Shown one piece after another: positions 47,395-57,496 of a DNA stretch of 64,000 nt. Positions within the stretch are counted from its first letter, which is position 1. Each line of letters starts with the position of its first letter. The stretch is taken from assembly GCA_028023455.1 (NCBI GenBank), contig JAQFVV010000112.1, positions 1,178,001 to 1,242,000 on the forward strand, read 5' to 3'. The stretch comes from Epiperipatus broadwayi (Eukaryota > Onychophora > Udeonychophora > Euonychophora > Peripatidae). The translations under genes and the position numbers were made by a program. Below the pieces are notes generated by a model. The model did not search any database. It saw only the letters and a program-made list of their open reading frames with translations, and had not been told where the DNA came from.

Positions 47395-47640
47395 GACTTT
47401 ATTTGCATTCTCTCCAGTTAGCGCTTTAATCTTCCACTTTCAAAGCTAGAAACAATCCTGGCTGCCATACTATTTAATATTTGTTGATTTTATTCATTGC
47501 CTTCACTGTGGCTTCTAGAGTTGGAAAAGAAATGTCACTATTATTTAATTGTCATATTTTTTTTCCAATTTTTTCCAAAACCAGGAACAGTCCATATTGT
47601 CATACCATTTAGTATCTGTTGGTTTTGCTTGCATTATAGT
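47395..47640 (+). repeat. Relics of the dispersed hammerhead-associated repeat
   Basis: AAAGCTAGAAACAATCCTGG then CTGCCATACTATTTAATATT (47443) and ACCAGGAACAGTCCATATTG then TCATACCATTTAGTATC (47580) align with CTAGAAACTAGTCTGGCAAT and following bases at 22,976. Cores are lost. Confidence 0.4.
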
Positions 47641-48249
47641 TTTTATAATTAGAAAATAGATATTGATTAGTATTAGCTAAGGTGACAAAATATGCTGATA
47701 TTTGTTTAAGAATATATCTCATTTACAAATTTGACTTTTTCAAATTATTACCCTGAAAATGGAGAAACCAAAAGGAAACACGTCTGTTATTTTCATTTTT
47801 AATTAATTATATTGAACATGTCTGAAATATAATAATGTATATATATGGAAACAATAAAAAATATATAAACTAACTTCAGAAAATATATAAATAAAAACAA
47901 AAACAAAATATAATTAGTTGTCTACAGAACTATTTTAATATTTTAGCCAGAGGACTGGTTTTCATTAGAAAAAATATATATATAAGTTCCATTACAGTTT
48001 ACTGGAAAAATATATATCTATATAAGTAAACTGAATGCTTTGAAAGTCTTAAGGAAATCATGGAGTGATAAGTTCAATACTACTGATTTATAAATAATTT
48101 CCAACTCTTGCCAAATATCAGCTAACCTCCTGATTAACTAACCATGCAAAATTTTCAACAATTTCTAGCTTTAATTGAAAAATCAAGAGCTCATTGAAGT
48201 TATTAGTATAATAATATTTTACTTGAAATTCTATAATAGGTATATGCAT
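47641..48249. other. AT-rich DNA, nothing recognised
   Basis: No supported feature up to the target duplication. Confidence 0.4.
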
Positions 48250-48255
48250 ACATAT
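48250..48255. repeat. Left 6-bp target-site duplication of the LTR element
   Basis: ACATAT, identical to 56685-56690. Confidence 0.9.
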
Positions 48256-50175
48256 TGTGCCGGACGAAAGATTTTAGTTTCGTATATCCTGACCATGAGG
48301 GCGCCACTAGTCTGCAAATCGGAACTAGACATTTATTTTAAGGGTGGGCAGGATATACGAACATGAATGTGCCGGCTAAACCCAGGGAGAGCAAAAGCTA
48401 ATGAATGTGGTTCAGACAATTGAGAAAACACTGAGACAAACTTCAGCCAAAATACTTATAAGAACTTTCTAAATTTATTAAACATAATAACAAAATAAAC
48501 ATGAAACTTGATCTACATTTACTTAGCAGATCTTAACATTGAGTGTATGCGAGCAGTACTACGTTAAATACCCAGGCAGACAAGTTCATTTCTTATCTAT
48601 AACACAATAATGGTTTATATCTTCTTGCTAGCAGTTCACCCAACCAATTCCCTTTTCCCTATAGAGATTTAGTAAGATGGATGTTTGTGGAGAATAACGG
48701 GACAGCGCAGACGAGCTTTTCTTAGTCCAGAAAAGAAATGTCGGAACCAAGAATGTCATAATTCTGCAAAACGCTCATGGACAAGTACATTGAAATGAGC
48801 CAAGGTTAGTCTCACACAAGAAAGAAACATGAACTACGTAATCTGAATTATAGCAAATAAATCTCTACCAAAAAATAAATAAATCATATATCCTATAAAT
48901 CGCTAGCCAAAGCCAAGTTTGATTTAGTTTAATGCCAAAGCAAACAAACAAACAAAAATAAAAGAAAACTACTAAGGTCGGTCTGAGCATTTAACAAGGG
49001 TTAATCATAAAACTGAGAAATTATTAAGCATATAAAATACCACTCGCCCTACACTCTCGAACAAGTAACATTTTAAGATTGAAAATCTTGCTACTAAGAT
49101 TGTAATGTAAAATAAACAAAAATACATTAATATTTAAATTGATAAATTACACATCATAAATATAATTTCTTTTTAAGATTAAGCTGAGATTTGCAAGAGA
49201 CTTAATTAGAGATTTAGCCCTGATTTTGATATGGAAAGGTAAGTTACCTCGAGATAATATTAATTTCTGTTGTTCACACAAAGTTCGGTTTATAGAGTCC
49301 TCTACAATGGCTGTCATTTACTACAGGTTCAGAAGTCTGGAGGCATTATCGGGATCCACTCTGGACTTGACAGTTAGGTCATGATTGAAGTCACAATTTG
49401 GAGCTCTGGAGGTTCATCTTTGGAAAGGCTCAGCCCATCATGTTGTGGAGATTCTTCGTGGCATATATTACAGGCATGGCATCTGAATGACTGCTATTAT
49501 TGCAGCAAATAGAGTTATTGTCGGTCAACGGAAATTCAACTTGGTGATTCCCGTGGCACCAATATCAAAAAAAAAATTTAGTCACTTTCACAATGCAACA
49601 GTTCAATAACAGCTAAAATCTGGATCGATCCTCAATAACAAGAAGCTGAACAAGCTGAGCAATAAAATTAAAAAAAAAAACTGAATGACCAGAATAGTCT
49701 CTTTGAATCCTCCTCCAATAAAAAAAAAATTACCCAGCTACTTATGTCCTTTGTTATCTCCCGCGCAATCTTTTTTTGCAACTTTCAACCAACGTAAATC
49801 TCTATCTCCCACTCAATCTTAATTAGAAAAACAATATCTTACAGGGCTTTATCTTACAAAAATGATTATTATTTTTTTATATAAAAAAAAAATACAAAAC
49901 TAAATCTCAGCTTTAAAATACATCAACATTAATTTTTTTTTAGTTTAAATAAAATACATATAAGAGCACTAATTAAACTTTGTTTGCTTTTAATTATTTT
50001 AAAAGAAAACAAGTGTCATAAAAAAAAATATATATTATACTAAAATCAACTTAGAATTAAAAATATAAGATTTCAAGATAAATAAGTATGTGTGTTATTG
50101 CACATATAAAACTTGGTTTTTCTTTTTTCTAATTTACATGATAGAACCCTTGAATCGGATAAAGTATCCAGTTCA
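48256..50175 (-). repeat. 3' LTR (about 1.92 kb)
   Basis: Starts TGTGCCGGACGAAAG and ends GTATCCAGTTCA on the plus strand; paired with 54775-56684. Unusually long for a gypsy LTR. Near its left end is an inverted repeat, TTCGTATATCCTG (48279-48291) and CAGGATATACGAA (48349-48361). No open frame of note. Confidence 0.93.
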
Positions 50176-50187
50176 ACTGCCCCTTCA
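50176..50187 (-). other. Polypurine tract next to the 3' LTR
   Basis: On the minus strand TGAAGGGGCAGT abuts the 3' LTR, the expected place and composition for the plus-strand primer tract of reverse transcription. Confidence 0.6.
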
Positions 50188-50360
50188 CGCCAACAAAAAA
50201 AAAAAAATAAAAGCATCTATTTGCTATTTCTTTTTTTTTTTTTTCAAACTTTAAACCCCAACATTTAAAACTTTTAAATCCCCTCCCCCTGGCTGAACAT
50301 TTGCCCTGAGATCAATTCCTTAAGTGTACCTCCTATCTTTTAGGTGGCTAGCCTAAGGCT

Positions 50361-51728
50361 TCATGCATTATAAGATCCATAAACCCCATGCTCATCTTTC
50401 AATACAAAGGTATTAGGACCACTTTTCTTTTGTATAGTGAAGGGTCCCTCATATACTGGGAAAATTTTCTTATATTGATGCTGGGTTGGATTGCTGACAT
50501 GAGGTTTTCGTACAAAAACCAAGTCCCCTACCTTGAATCTACATGGTCGTGGATTTCCCCGCTTTATGCGTACTTCAGCCATATGTTTCAACCTTATTCG
50601 AGCCTTTCTTCTATCCATTTCTTTATCAATTTTGTCCCGATCTACAGGCAAGGGAGCCTTTATCAGCATTGGATAATTCTGTCAAAAATGTAATCTGATG
50701 GGGGCAAACCCTGTAGATTCATTCTGTGTCCAATTTATGTAGTTAGTGATGTTTCCCGTCTGATTCACCCATCCACGGTGATTTTTGCTGACGTAAAGCC
50801 GAAATAAATGGTTTAACTCCCTCATGACTCTCTCACAGGGATTCGATTGAGGATTACAAATAGATGTTAATACATGCTGAATGCCCTGTTGCTGAATCCA
50901 CTTTTTCCAGTGGTGAGATTTAAAGGGTGTCCCATGATCTGTAAGTATCATCTGGGGCCTACCAATCTTAGGAAACTGATGCTCCTGTAAGATCCGGATA
51001 GTACTTTGTGTATCCACCTTTCTTAACGGATATGCAGTTATATACTTAGAAAATATGTCATATATTACGATTAAATATCGGTATCGTTTATAGGCAGGTA
51101 AAGGCCCATAAAAATCTATGGCCAACATTTCATTAGGGTTGTGTGCTAAAATAGGCTGCAAGATCCCAGTAAATCTCTTATTTACATATTTAGTTTGTGA
51201 ACACACATGACATTTTCCCAAAACTGATACAACATTTGAATATAAACTTGGCCAGTAAAATACTTCCCTGAGCACAAGTTCTACTTTACGTGGTCCATAG
51301 TGTCCATAAAGGCAATGTATATACTCTATAAGTTTGTTCCTGAGTGTTTGGGGTATAAGAATTCTCCATGAGTCTTCTTCTGTGGCAACTCTGTATTGCA
51401 ATACACCATCTTTTATTCTATAGGCTTCGTATTTTTCCAATGTTGCTGTGTCACTGGGGTCTGAAGTTCCTATTCCTTTCTTATATGTCATGATTTGTGC
51501 ATACTCTGGGCTGGTCTTCTGTATTTCAGATTGCCTTAGTAATTGTTGTTCTATGGACTCATGTATGGTCAATGTGAATGCTGCAATACTTAGATTGTTG
51601 GGCTCAAGATGATGTGGGGTCAGTTCTATGGGATGGCGACTCAAAATATCCGCCACAATATTTTTCTTTCCTTTACAATATAGAACCTTATATTGGAATT
51701 TCTGTAGCGTAAGACTCCAACGTATCAT
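50361..51728 (-). pseudogene. RNase H end, integrase and GPY/F domain of pol
   Basis: One reading frame broken by a TGA at 50682-50684. From 51728: the RNase H/connection tail (KFQYKVLYCKGKKNIVADIL, typical gypsy), then an integrase HHCC zinc domain (H138, H143, C173, C176), then the catalytic core with D205 (AIDFYGPLP), D264 (ILTDHGTPF) and E299 (NPCERVMRELN), near the DX35E spacing. After the TGA the same frame continues with the C-terminal GPY/F module (KVGDLVFVRKP, PVYEGPFTIQKKSGPNTF) to a stop at 50361. No chromodomain. All three catalytic residues are intact; the nonsense codon removes the GPY/F module. Confidence 0.9.
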
Positions 51729-51749
51729 TGATCATTCGATAAATAACTG

Positions 51750-51915
51750 CTATTAAGAAATTCCAAGCTCTTAGGATCCGTAATTACAACAATCTCTGAC
51801 CCAAGCAGAAATTGTTTGAATTTACTGAAAGCCTATTAAGAAATTCCAAGCTCTTATGATCCGTAATTACAACAATCTCTGACCCAAGCAGGAATTGTTT
51901 GAATTTACTGAAAGC
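51750..51915 (-). repeat. 83-bp tandem duplication inside RNase H coding
   Basis: The segment from CTATTAAGAAATTCCAAGCT to GAATTTACTGAAAGC occurs twice head to tail (51750-51832 and 51833-51915), with two or three differences. 83 is not a multiple of three, so the copy breaks the frame; a further one-base shift is needed near 51732-51737 to enter the integrase frame. Confidence 0.93.
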
Positions 51916-53232
51916 CCAAACAATGGCCAAAGCTTCCTTTTCTGTCGTCGTGTAATTATTTTCCGCCCTTTTAGCTTGCGGCTACAAAAATACAACACTG
52001 TGACATTTTTGTTTGTCAATTTGAAATAACACAACTCCAAGCCCTTGCCCACTGCTGTCGGTCTGAACATAAAAAGTTTGTGAAAAGTCAGGATAGGCTA
52101 GAACCACCTGTTCCAAGAACTTGTTTTTAATATGTTGAAATTCCTGCTCCTGTTTGTACTCCCATATCCATTTTTGGTCTTTTGTCAATAACTGAACCAA
52201 ACTTGCAGCATCTAATGCAAAATTTTCATAGAATTTATGATAAAAATGGCATAATCCCAGAAAAGACCGTACCTGACGCCTATTAGTGGGTGTGGGAAAA
52301 TGTTGTATCACTGTTAGTTTCTCCGGATGAGGTTTGATACCCTCTTTCCCAATTAAAAAGCCTAAAAATGTAATCTCCTCCTGGACCAGGCAACTTTTTT
52401 GTAAATTGATGGTAATGTTTTTCTGGTAACACTCATTTAAGAACATTTTCAAGTGTTTCATATGTTCTTCCATATTTTTAGATGTGATGACTATGTCATC
52501 CATATATATCACAATCAGACTCTTGATTTTGTCTGATAACACTTGATCCAAACACTTTAGAAGTCCTGAACCAAATGCATACGTATGCCCTTCATAGCGG
52601 AAGGCAGTATATTTGCGGTCAAATGGATGTAGAGGGATCTGCCAATAACTGGATGTCAAGTCCAATATAGAAAAAATGGTTTTCTCTTGAAATTTTGAGA
52701 GAAGTTCTGTTATTGTAGGTGGAATGTTTCTTTCAGGAACGGTAATGGCATTTAACCGCCGGGCATCCAAACATATTCTGACAGATCCATCTTTTTTCTT
52801 TACCACTACTAATGGGTTAACATACGGAGATGTGTGCTTTTCAATAACTCCCCATTCAATCATTTGCTGTATTTGAAGATCTACTTCAGCCTTATATTGA
52901 AACGGAATGGGATATGAACGACTCTGGAAATGGCTTTCATCCTTAACTTGAATGCAATGCACATACCCCTCAATGATCTTAGGTCTATTCGAAAAAACTG
53001 AATAGAACTCCCTCAACAGTTCCATTAGAGGGTGTTGTTCTTCCATTCCTTTTAACATGGATTGCGACACTTTATTTTGCATTTCCACAGTATCCCTCAC
53101 TTGCTGAACACACTGTACCTGAAGTGGCTTATAACTCTTTAGCCCTTCAAATGGCATCAAAACTTTTTGGCAAAGAAAAAACATTGTCATAATCCAAAAC
53201 ACATTTATGTCTGTACAAAAAATCAGTCCCAA
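51833..53232 (-). pseudogene. Reverse transcriptase and RNase H part of pol
   Basis: From the first ATG of the open part, RT residues include the SPYVNPLVVVKKKDGSVRIC region (135-154), ILDLTSSYWQIPL with catalytic D191, and IYMDDIVI with the YMDD box (243-246). The substrate loop after YAFG (about 219-222) is around five residues shorter than in typical gypsy RTs. RNase H begins near QTDSSGQGLG. The frame has a TAG at 51982-51984 and then continues in the same frame with NNYTTTEKEALAIVWAF and ITDHKSLEFL, so RNase H keeps its D, E and D residues. Linked to protease by a one-base shift near 53147-53160. Confidence 0.9.
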
Positions 53233-53593
53233 TTATAACATCTTGTATGAGACCAGGCATTATTAAAAAGACATGGTCTAACTCTATGTTTCCCAGATAC
53301 AAATGTAACCACACCTGTTTGATTTCAATGTTTACCTTCTTGCCATTGGCCAGTGTCACCTGCATTCTTTTTATTGGCAGTGTATACAAACGTGGCTGGT
53401 CTTTCTTTATTTTCACATAAAACGTACTAGAGAGCAATGACATTTGACTTCCTGAATCAACCAATGCTTCTGTAATGATGTCTCCAGTCTTTATACTGAC
53501 AATTGGGCATGTCTGCATAGCTCCATTCCATGCTGGTTCTTTTTGATCCACCATCACATTAGCTACAGTCCTCTGGCTTTCTTTACTTTTTTT
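53147..53593 (-). pseudogene. Retroviral-type aspartic protease of pol
   Basis: Open from the A-run at 53587-53593 to a stop at 53147. ALVDSGSQMSLLS contains the active-site DSG (34-36 counting from 53557). DVIIGTDFL (about 106-113) is the C-terminal flap/helix motif IIGxDFL. The protease itself looks intact. It lies in the -1 frame relative to gag, and its downstream frame ends where RT starts in another frame, which looks like a mutation in an A/T run. Confidence 0.85.
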
Positions 53594-54177
53594 AATTGGA
53601 GCTGATAATTGACTCTTTTGACCTTTTCTATCGAAATTATCTGATCACCCTGCATTGTTCTTTTCTCCACTTCTTCTTGGGCCTGATTATGTTCAATTTC
53701 ATTTAGCAGTTTAATCATTTCTTCCAAGTGAATGTTGCTACTGCACAACATGATCTGCTGTATATCCCTTGGCATATTGCCCAATATTATTCGGCATATC
53801 AGCCTCTCAGTCAATGAGAAAGCTATCAATGACTTCAGCCTTGCGGCTTGTTTGCAGAAAAACTGGGTGTAAGTTTCTCCATTACCCCTAATATATCTTT
53901 CTTGTGATATATTAATGAAGATATGATACTGCTTTTCTTCACTCCAAAAAGTGTGCAATAATTTGCATCGGTAATCCCAAAAAGTCTGTGGCTTGATCTT
54001 TAAGATATGCCACCAATCCTCAGCCATTCCTTGTAAATAATGGCATGCAATTGCCACTTGTTCAGTCTCCTGCCAATTATGACATCGAAACATCTCTTGC
54101 AGGCTCTCCAAATGCTCTAATGGGCTTTCCCAAATATCAGCCGTAAAATATTTTATTTGCCAATCTATTGTGGCCAT
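53563..54177 (-). CDS. Gag-like protein of the LTR element
   Basis: Intact 204-codon frame starting at the ATG 54177. The central part (WESPLEHLESLQEMF, AIACHYLQGMAEDWW, YTQFFCKQAARLKS, SLTERLICRIILGNMP) follows the retrotransposon gag capsid pattern: a hydrophobic helix with LxG.A..WW, then F..L..Q. The C-terminus is lysine-rich with no CCHC zinc knuckle, and the protein is shorter than usual for gypsy gag. It would form the capsid. It is the only undamaged gene of the element. Confidence 0.8.
   Translation of the reverse strand: MATIDWQIKYFTADIWESPLEHLESLQEMFRCHNWQETEQVAIACHYLQGMAEDWWHILKIKPQTFWDYRCKLLHTFWSEEKQYHIFINISQERYIRGNGETYTQFFCKQAARLKSLIAFSLTERLICRIILGNMPRDIQQIMLCSSNIHLEEMIKLLNEIEHNQAQEEVEKRTMQGDQIISIEKVKRVNYQLQLKKVKKARGL
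53587..53593 (-). promoter_or_regulatory. Candidate -1 ribosomal frameshift heptamer A AAA AAA
   Basis: In the gag frame the codons are TTA AAA AAA G, so the heptamer A-AAA-AAA has the correct phase for -1 slippage. The protease is open in the -1 frame from here, and the gag stop lies 24 bases on (53563-53565). No downstream pseudoknot was modelled. Confidence 0.6.
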
Positions 54178-54774
54178 GATGCTAGCTAGTCTATCTTCAG
54201 CCTCTTCTCTAACTTTATTTAAATTCCCAATGCAACTTCTGTCTATTTATGAAATTTATTTATTTTTTTAAACACAAAAGTTAAACTGTTTACTCTTTTC
54301 TTTAAACGTGAACCTAAACTCTTTGCTTGCTTTTTTTTTTTTTTATGAACGTAACAGCTAATTTTTAACTTTAAAAAAAAAATCTTTTATATTTTGTTAT
54401 TTCTAAAACGCGAACCGAAACTCTTAGTTTTTTTTTTTATTATTATTATTATTTTACGAACATAGAACTAATAACTTTTTTTTTTTAATAAGCAAAGAAA
54501 CAAATAAATATATAACTTCTTAATATCTTTTTGTCTGACCCGTCCGTTCAGTAATAACTCTAAAGAACGCTGTTTAATTAACTATATATTAATTATTCAT
54601 ATTGAAAAGATGAACCCCCTACTCCAAACTGCTTTCTACCATTTAGCACAAACTGATCCCTACCTACTGAATCTTGCCTCCAACACTGAAATATTCCTCA
54701 ATTGTCCGAACAAAATCTCACGTGGGATTTAAAATCGAAGGCCTGCATTGGCGGCACTAAAATTACTATAGCTA
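54178..54774 (-). other. 5' leader of the LTR element
   Basis: About 600 bp between the 5' LTR and gag, AT-rich. Next to the LTR (minus strand TAGCTATAGTAATTTTAG) no tRNA-complementary primer-binding site beginning TGG is recognisable. Confidence 0.5.
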
Positions 54775-56684
54775 TGAGCCAGACGAAAGATTTTAGTTTC
54801 GTATATCCTGACCATGAGGGCGCCACTAGTCTGAAAATCGGAACTAGACATTTATTTTAAGGGTGGGCAGGATATACGAACATGAATGTGCCGGCTAAAC
54901 CCAGGGAGAGCAAAAGCTAATGAATGTGGTTCAGACAATTGAGAAAACACTGAGACAAACGTAAGCCAAAATACTTATAAGAACTTTCTAAATTTATTAA
55001 ACATAATAACAAAATAAACATGAAACTTGATCTACATTTACTTAACAGATCTTAACATTGAGTGTATGCGAGCAGTACTATGTTAAATACCCAGGCAGAC
55101 AAGTTCTTTTCTTATCTATAACACAATAATGGATTATATCTTCTTGCTAGTGGTTCACCCAACCAATTCCCTTTTCCCTATAGAGATTTAGTAAGATGGA
55201 TGTTTGTGGAGAATAACGGGACAACGCAGACGAGCTTTTCTTAATCCAGAATAGAAATGTCGGAACCAAGAATGTCATAATTCTGCAAAACGCTCATGGA
55301 CAAGTACATTGAAACGAGCCAAGGTCAGTCTCACACAAGAAAGAAACATGAACTACGTAATCTGAATTATAGCAAATAAATCTCTACCAAAAAATAAATA
55401 AATCATATATCCTATAAATCGCTAGCCAAAGCCAAGTTTGATTTAGTTTAACGCCGAAGCAAACAAACAAACAAAAATAAAAGAAAACTACTAAGGTCAG
55501 TCTGAGCATTTAACAAGGGTTAATCATAAAACAGAAATTATTAAGCATATAAAATATCACTACACTCTCGAACAAGTAACATTTTAAGATTGAAAATCTT
55601 GCTACTAAGATTGTAATTTAAAATAAACAAAAATACATTAATATTTAAATTGATAAATTACACATCATAAATATAATTTCTTTTTAAGATTAAGCTGAGA
55701 TTTGCAAGAGACTTAATTAGAGATTTAGCCCTGATTTTGATATGGAAAGGTAAGTTACCTCGAGATAATATTAATTTCTGTTGTTCACACAAAGTTCGGT
55801 TTATAGAGTCCTCTACAACGGCTGTCATTTACTACAGGTTCAGAAGTCTGGAGGCATTATCGGGATCCACTCTGGACTTGACAGTTAGGTCATGATTGAA
55901 GTCACAATTTGGAGCTCCGGAGGTTCATCTTTGGAAAGCTCAGCCCATCATGTTGTGGAGATTCTTCATGGCATATATTACAGGCATGTCGTCTGAATGA
56001 CTGCTATTATCATGGCAAATAGAGTTATTGTCGCTCAACGGAAATTCAACTTGGTGATTCCCGTGGCACCAATATCAAAAAAAAAATTTAGTCACTTTCA
56101 CAATGCAAAGTTCAATAACAGCTAAAATCTGGATCGATCCTCAATAACAAGAAGCTGAACAAGCTGAGCAATAAAATTAAAAAAAAACAACTGAATGACC
56201 AGAATAGTCTCTTTGAATCCTCCTCCAATAAAAAAAAATTACCCAGCTACTTATGTTCTTTGTTATCTCCCGCGCAATCTTTTTTTGCAACTTTCAACCA
56301 ACGTAAATCTCTATCGCCCGCTCAATCTTAATTAGAAAAACAATATCTTACAGGGCTTTATCTTACAAAAATGATTATTATTTTTTTATATAAAAAAAAA
56401 ATACAAAGCTAAATCTCAGCTTTAAAATACATCAACATTAATTTTTTTTTTTAGTTTAAATAAAATACATATAAGAGCACTAATTAAACTTTGTTTGCTT
56501 TTAATTATTTTAAAAGAAAACAAGCGTCATAAAAAAAAATATTTTATACTAAAATCAACTTAGAATTAAAAATATAAGATTTCAAGATAAATAAGTATGT
56601 GTGTTATTGCACATATAAAACTTGGTTTTTCTTTTTTCTAATTTACATGATAGAACCCTTGAATCGGATAGAGTATCCAGTTCA
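54775..56684 (-). repeat. 5' LTR (about 1.91 kb)
   Basis: Starts TGAGCCAGACGAAAG and ends GTATCCAGTTCA on the plus strand. Colinear with 48256-50175 at roughly 98% identity. Confidence 0.93.
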
Positions 56685-56690
56685 ACATAT
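56685..56690. repeat. Right 6-bp target-site duplication of the LTR element
   Basis: ACATAT, identical to 48250-48255. Confidence 0.9.
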
Positions 56691-57470
56691 AAATTTTATT
56701 TTATTTTTTTAATAGTGGAATTAAAATCATACCAACAAGCATAGATTGATATTATTTGTTCTTATAATACATCTATAAACATACTATGCAGTTTTAAATA
56801 AACTGTAAAGAGAGGTTCAGGCATTGGCAAACATTTTCATAGTACCTACTTCTTTCAGTGAATTTCCAAAATCCACATAGTCATTGAATTGAATACAATC
56901 CCTGCAAAAGCTAGATATTGATAATGATAGTTTATTTGAAATAATAGTACTGCCACTGATCTAAAGTAGAGGATTATCACTAACAGTATATTGTAGCCTT
57001 TGGTTTTGACCAAAGCTCCATTAAATCTTAAGCTAAGTTATTATGACAGTGTTTATTAAAATTTTCCTCATAGAATATATTTGATGATAATATATATGCT
57101 TTTTACATGGTGCTAAGTTCAAATCAAAATAAAAGTTCGAATAGGTTTACATAAATTACTTAGCACACAAATCAAATTCATTCATAAAGCCTTATAAACA
57201 GAGATTATTTTATTTTGGTGTCAATTTAATAAAGTTTTATTAAATTAGAAATAGTCCTAGTTGAAAAATTTATCTGTTAAAAAAATATTTTACAAATTAT
57301 TAATAGTTTAGAAGTTGATAAAGAAAGAAGGGGGATTAGAATTTATAAAGTTAACTTTATGAGAGTGATGAGTAAACAATTTTATTTTTATAACAGTGAA
57401 TTCGTCTAAGAAAGAGATCAAGAATCAATAAAAGTATTAAGCAATCAGTTTAGATAGAGCTTTAGGTGTG
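56691..57470. other. AT-rich DNA, nothing recognised
   Basis: No supported feature. Confidence 0.45.
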
Positions 57471-57475
57471 TATAA

Positions 57476-57495
57476 GTGTGTGTGTGTGTGTGTGT
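57476..57495. repeat. (TG)n microsatellite
   Basis: About ten GT units following AAGTGTG. Confidence 0.8.
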
Positions 57496-57496
57496 A

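Larger units (their letters stand above)
48256..56684 (-). mobile_element. Ty3/gypsy LTR retrotransposon, nearly complete, inactivated
   Basis: An 8.4-kb element with two long terminal repeats (TG...CA), exact 6-bp target duplication ACATAT (48250-48255 and 56685-56690), and minus-strand gag-PR-RT-RNaseH-IN-GPY/F order, the Ty3/gypsy arrangement. There is no env: under 200 bp separates the integrase end from the 3' LTR. By-eye comparison of the LTRs gives roughly 40 substitutions and about ten small indels in 1.9 kb, so insertion was fairly recent. Pol carries at least two frameshifts, two nonsense codons, an 83-bp duplication and a small RT deletion, so it is not autonomous. Confidence 0.95.

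Noticed and set aside
50176-50360. Envelope gene in the LTR element
   Set aside because: Less than 200 bp between the integrase stop and the 3' LTR, with no open frame.
50388-50693. Plus-strand open frame of 101 codons
   Set aside because: Antisense shadow of the integrase C-terminal domain.
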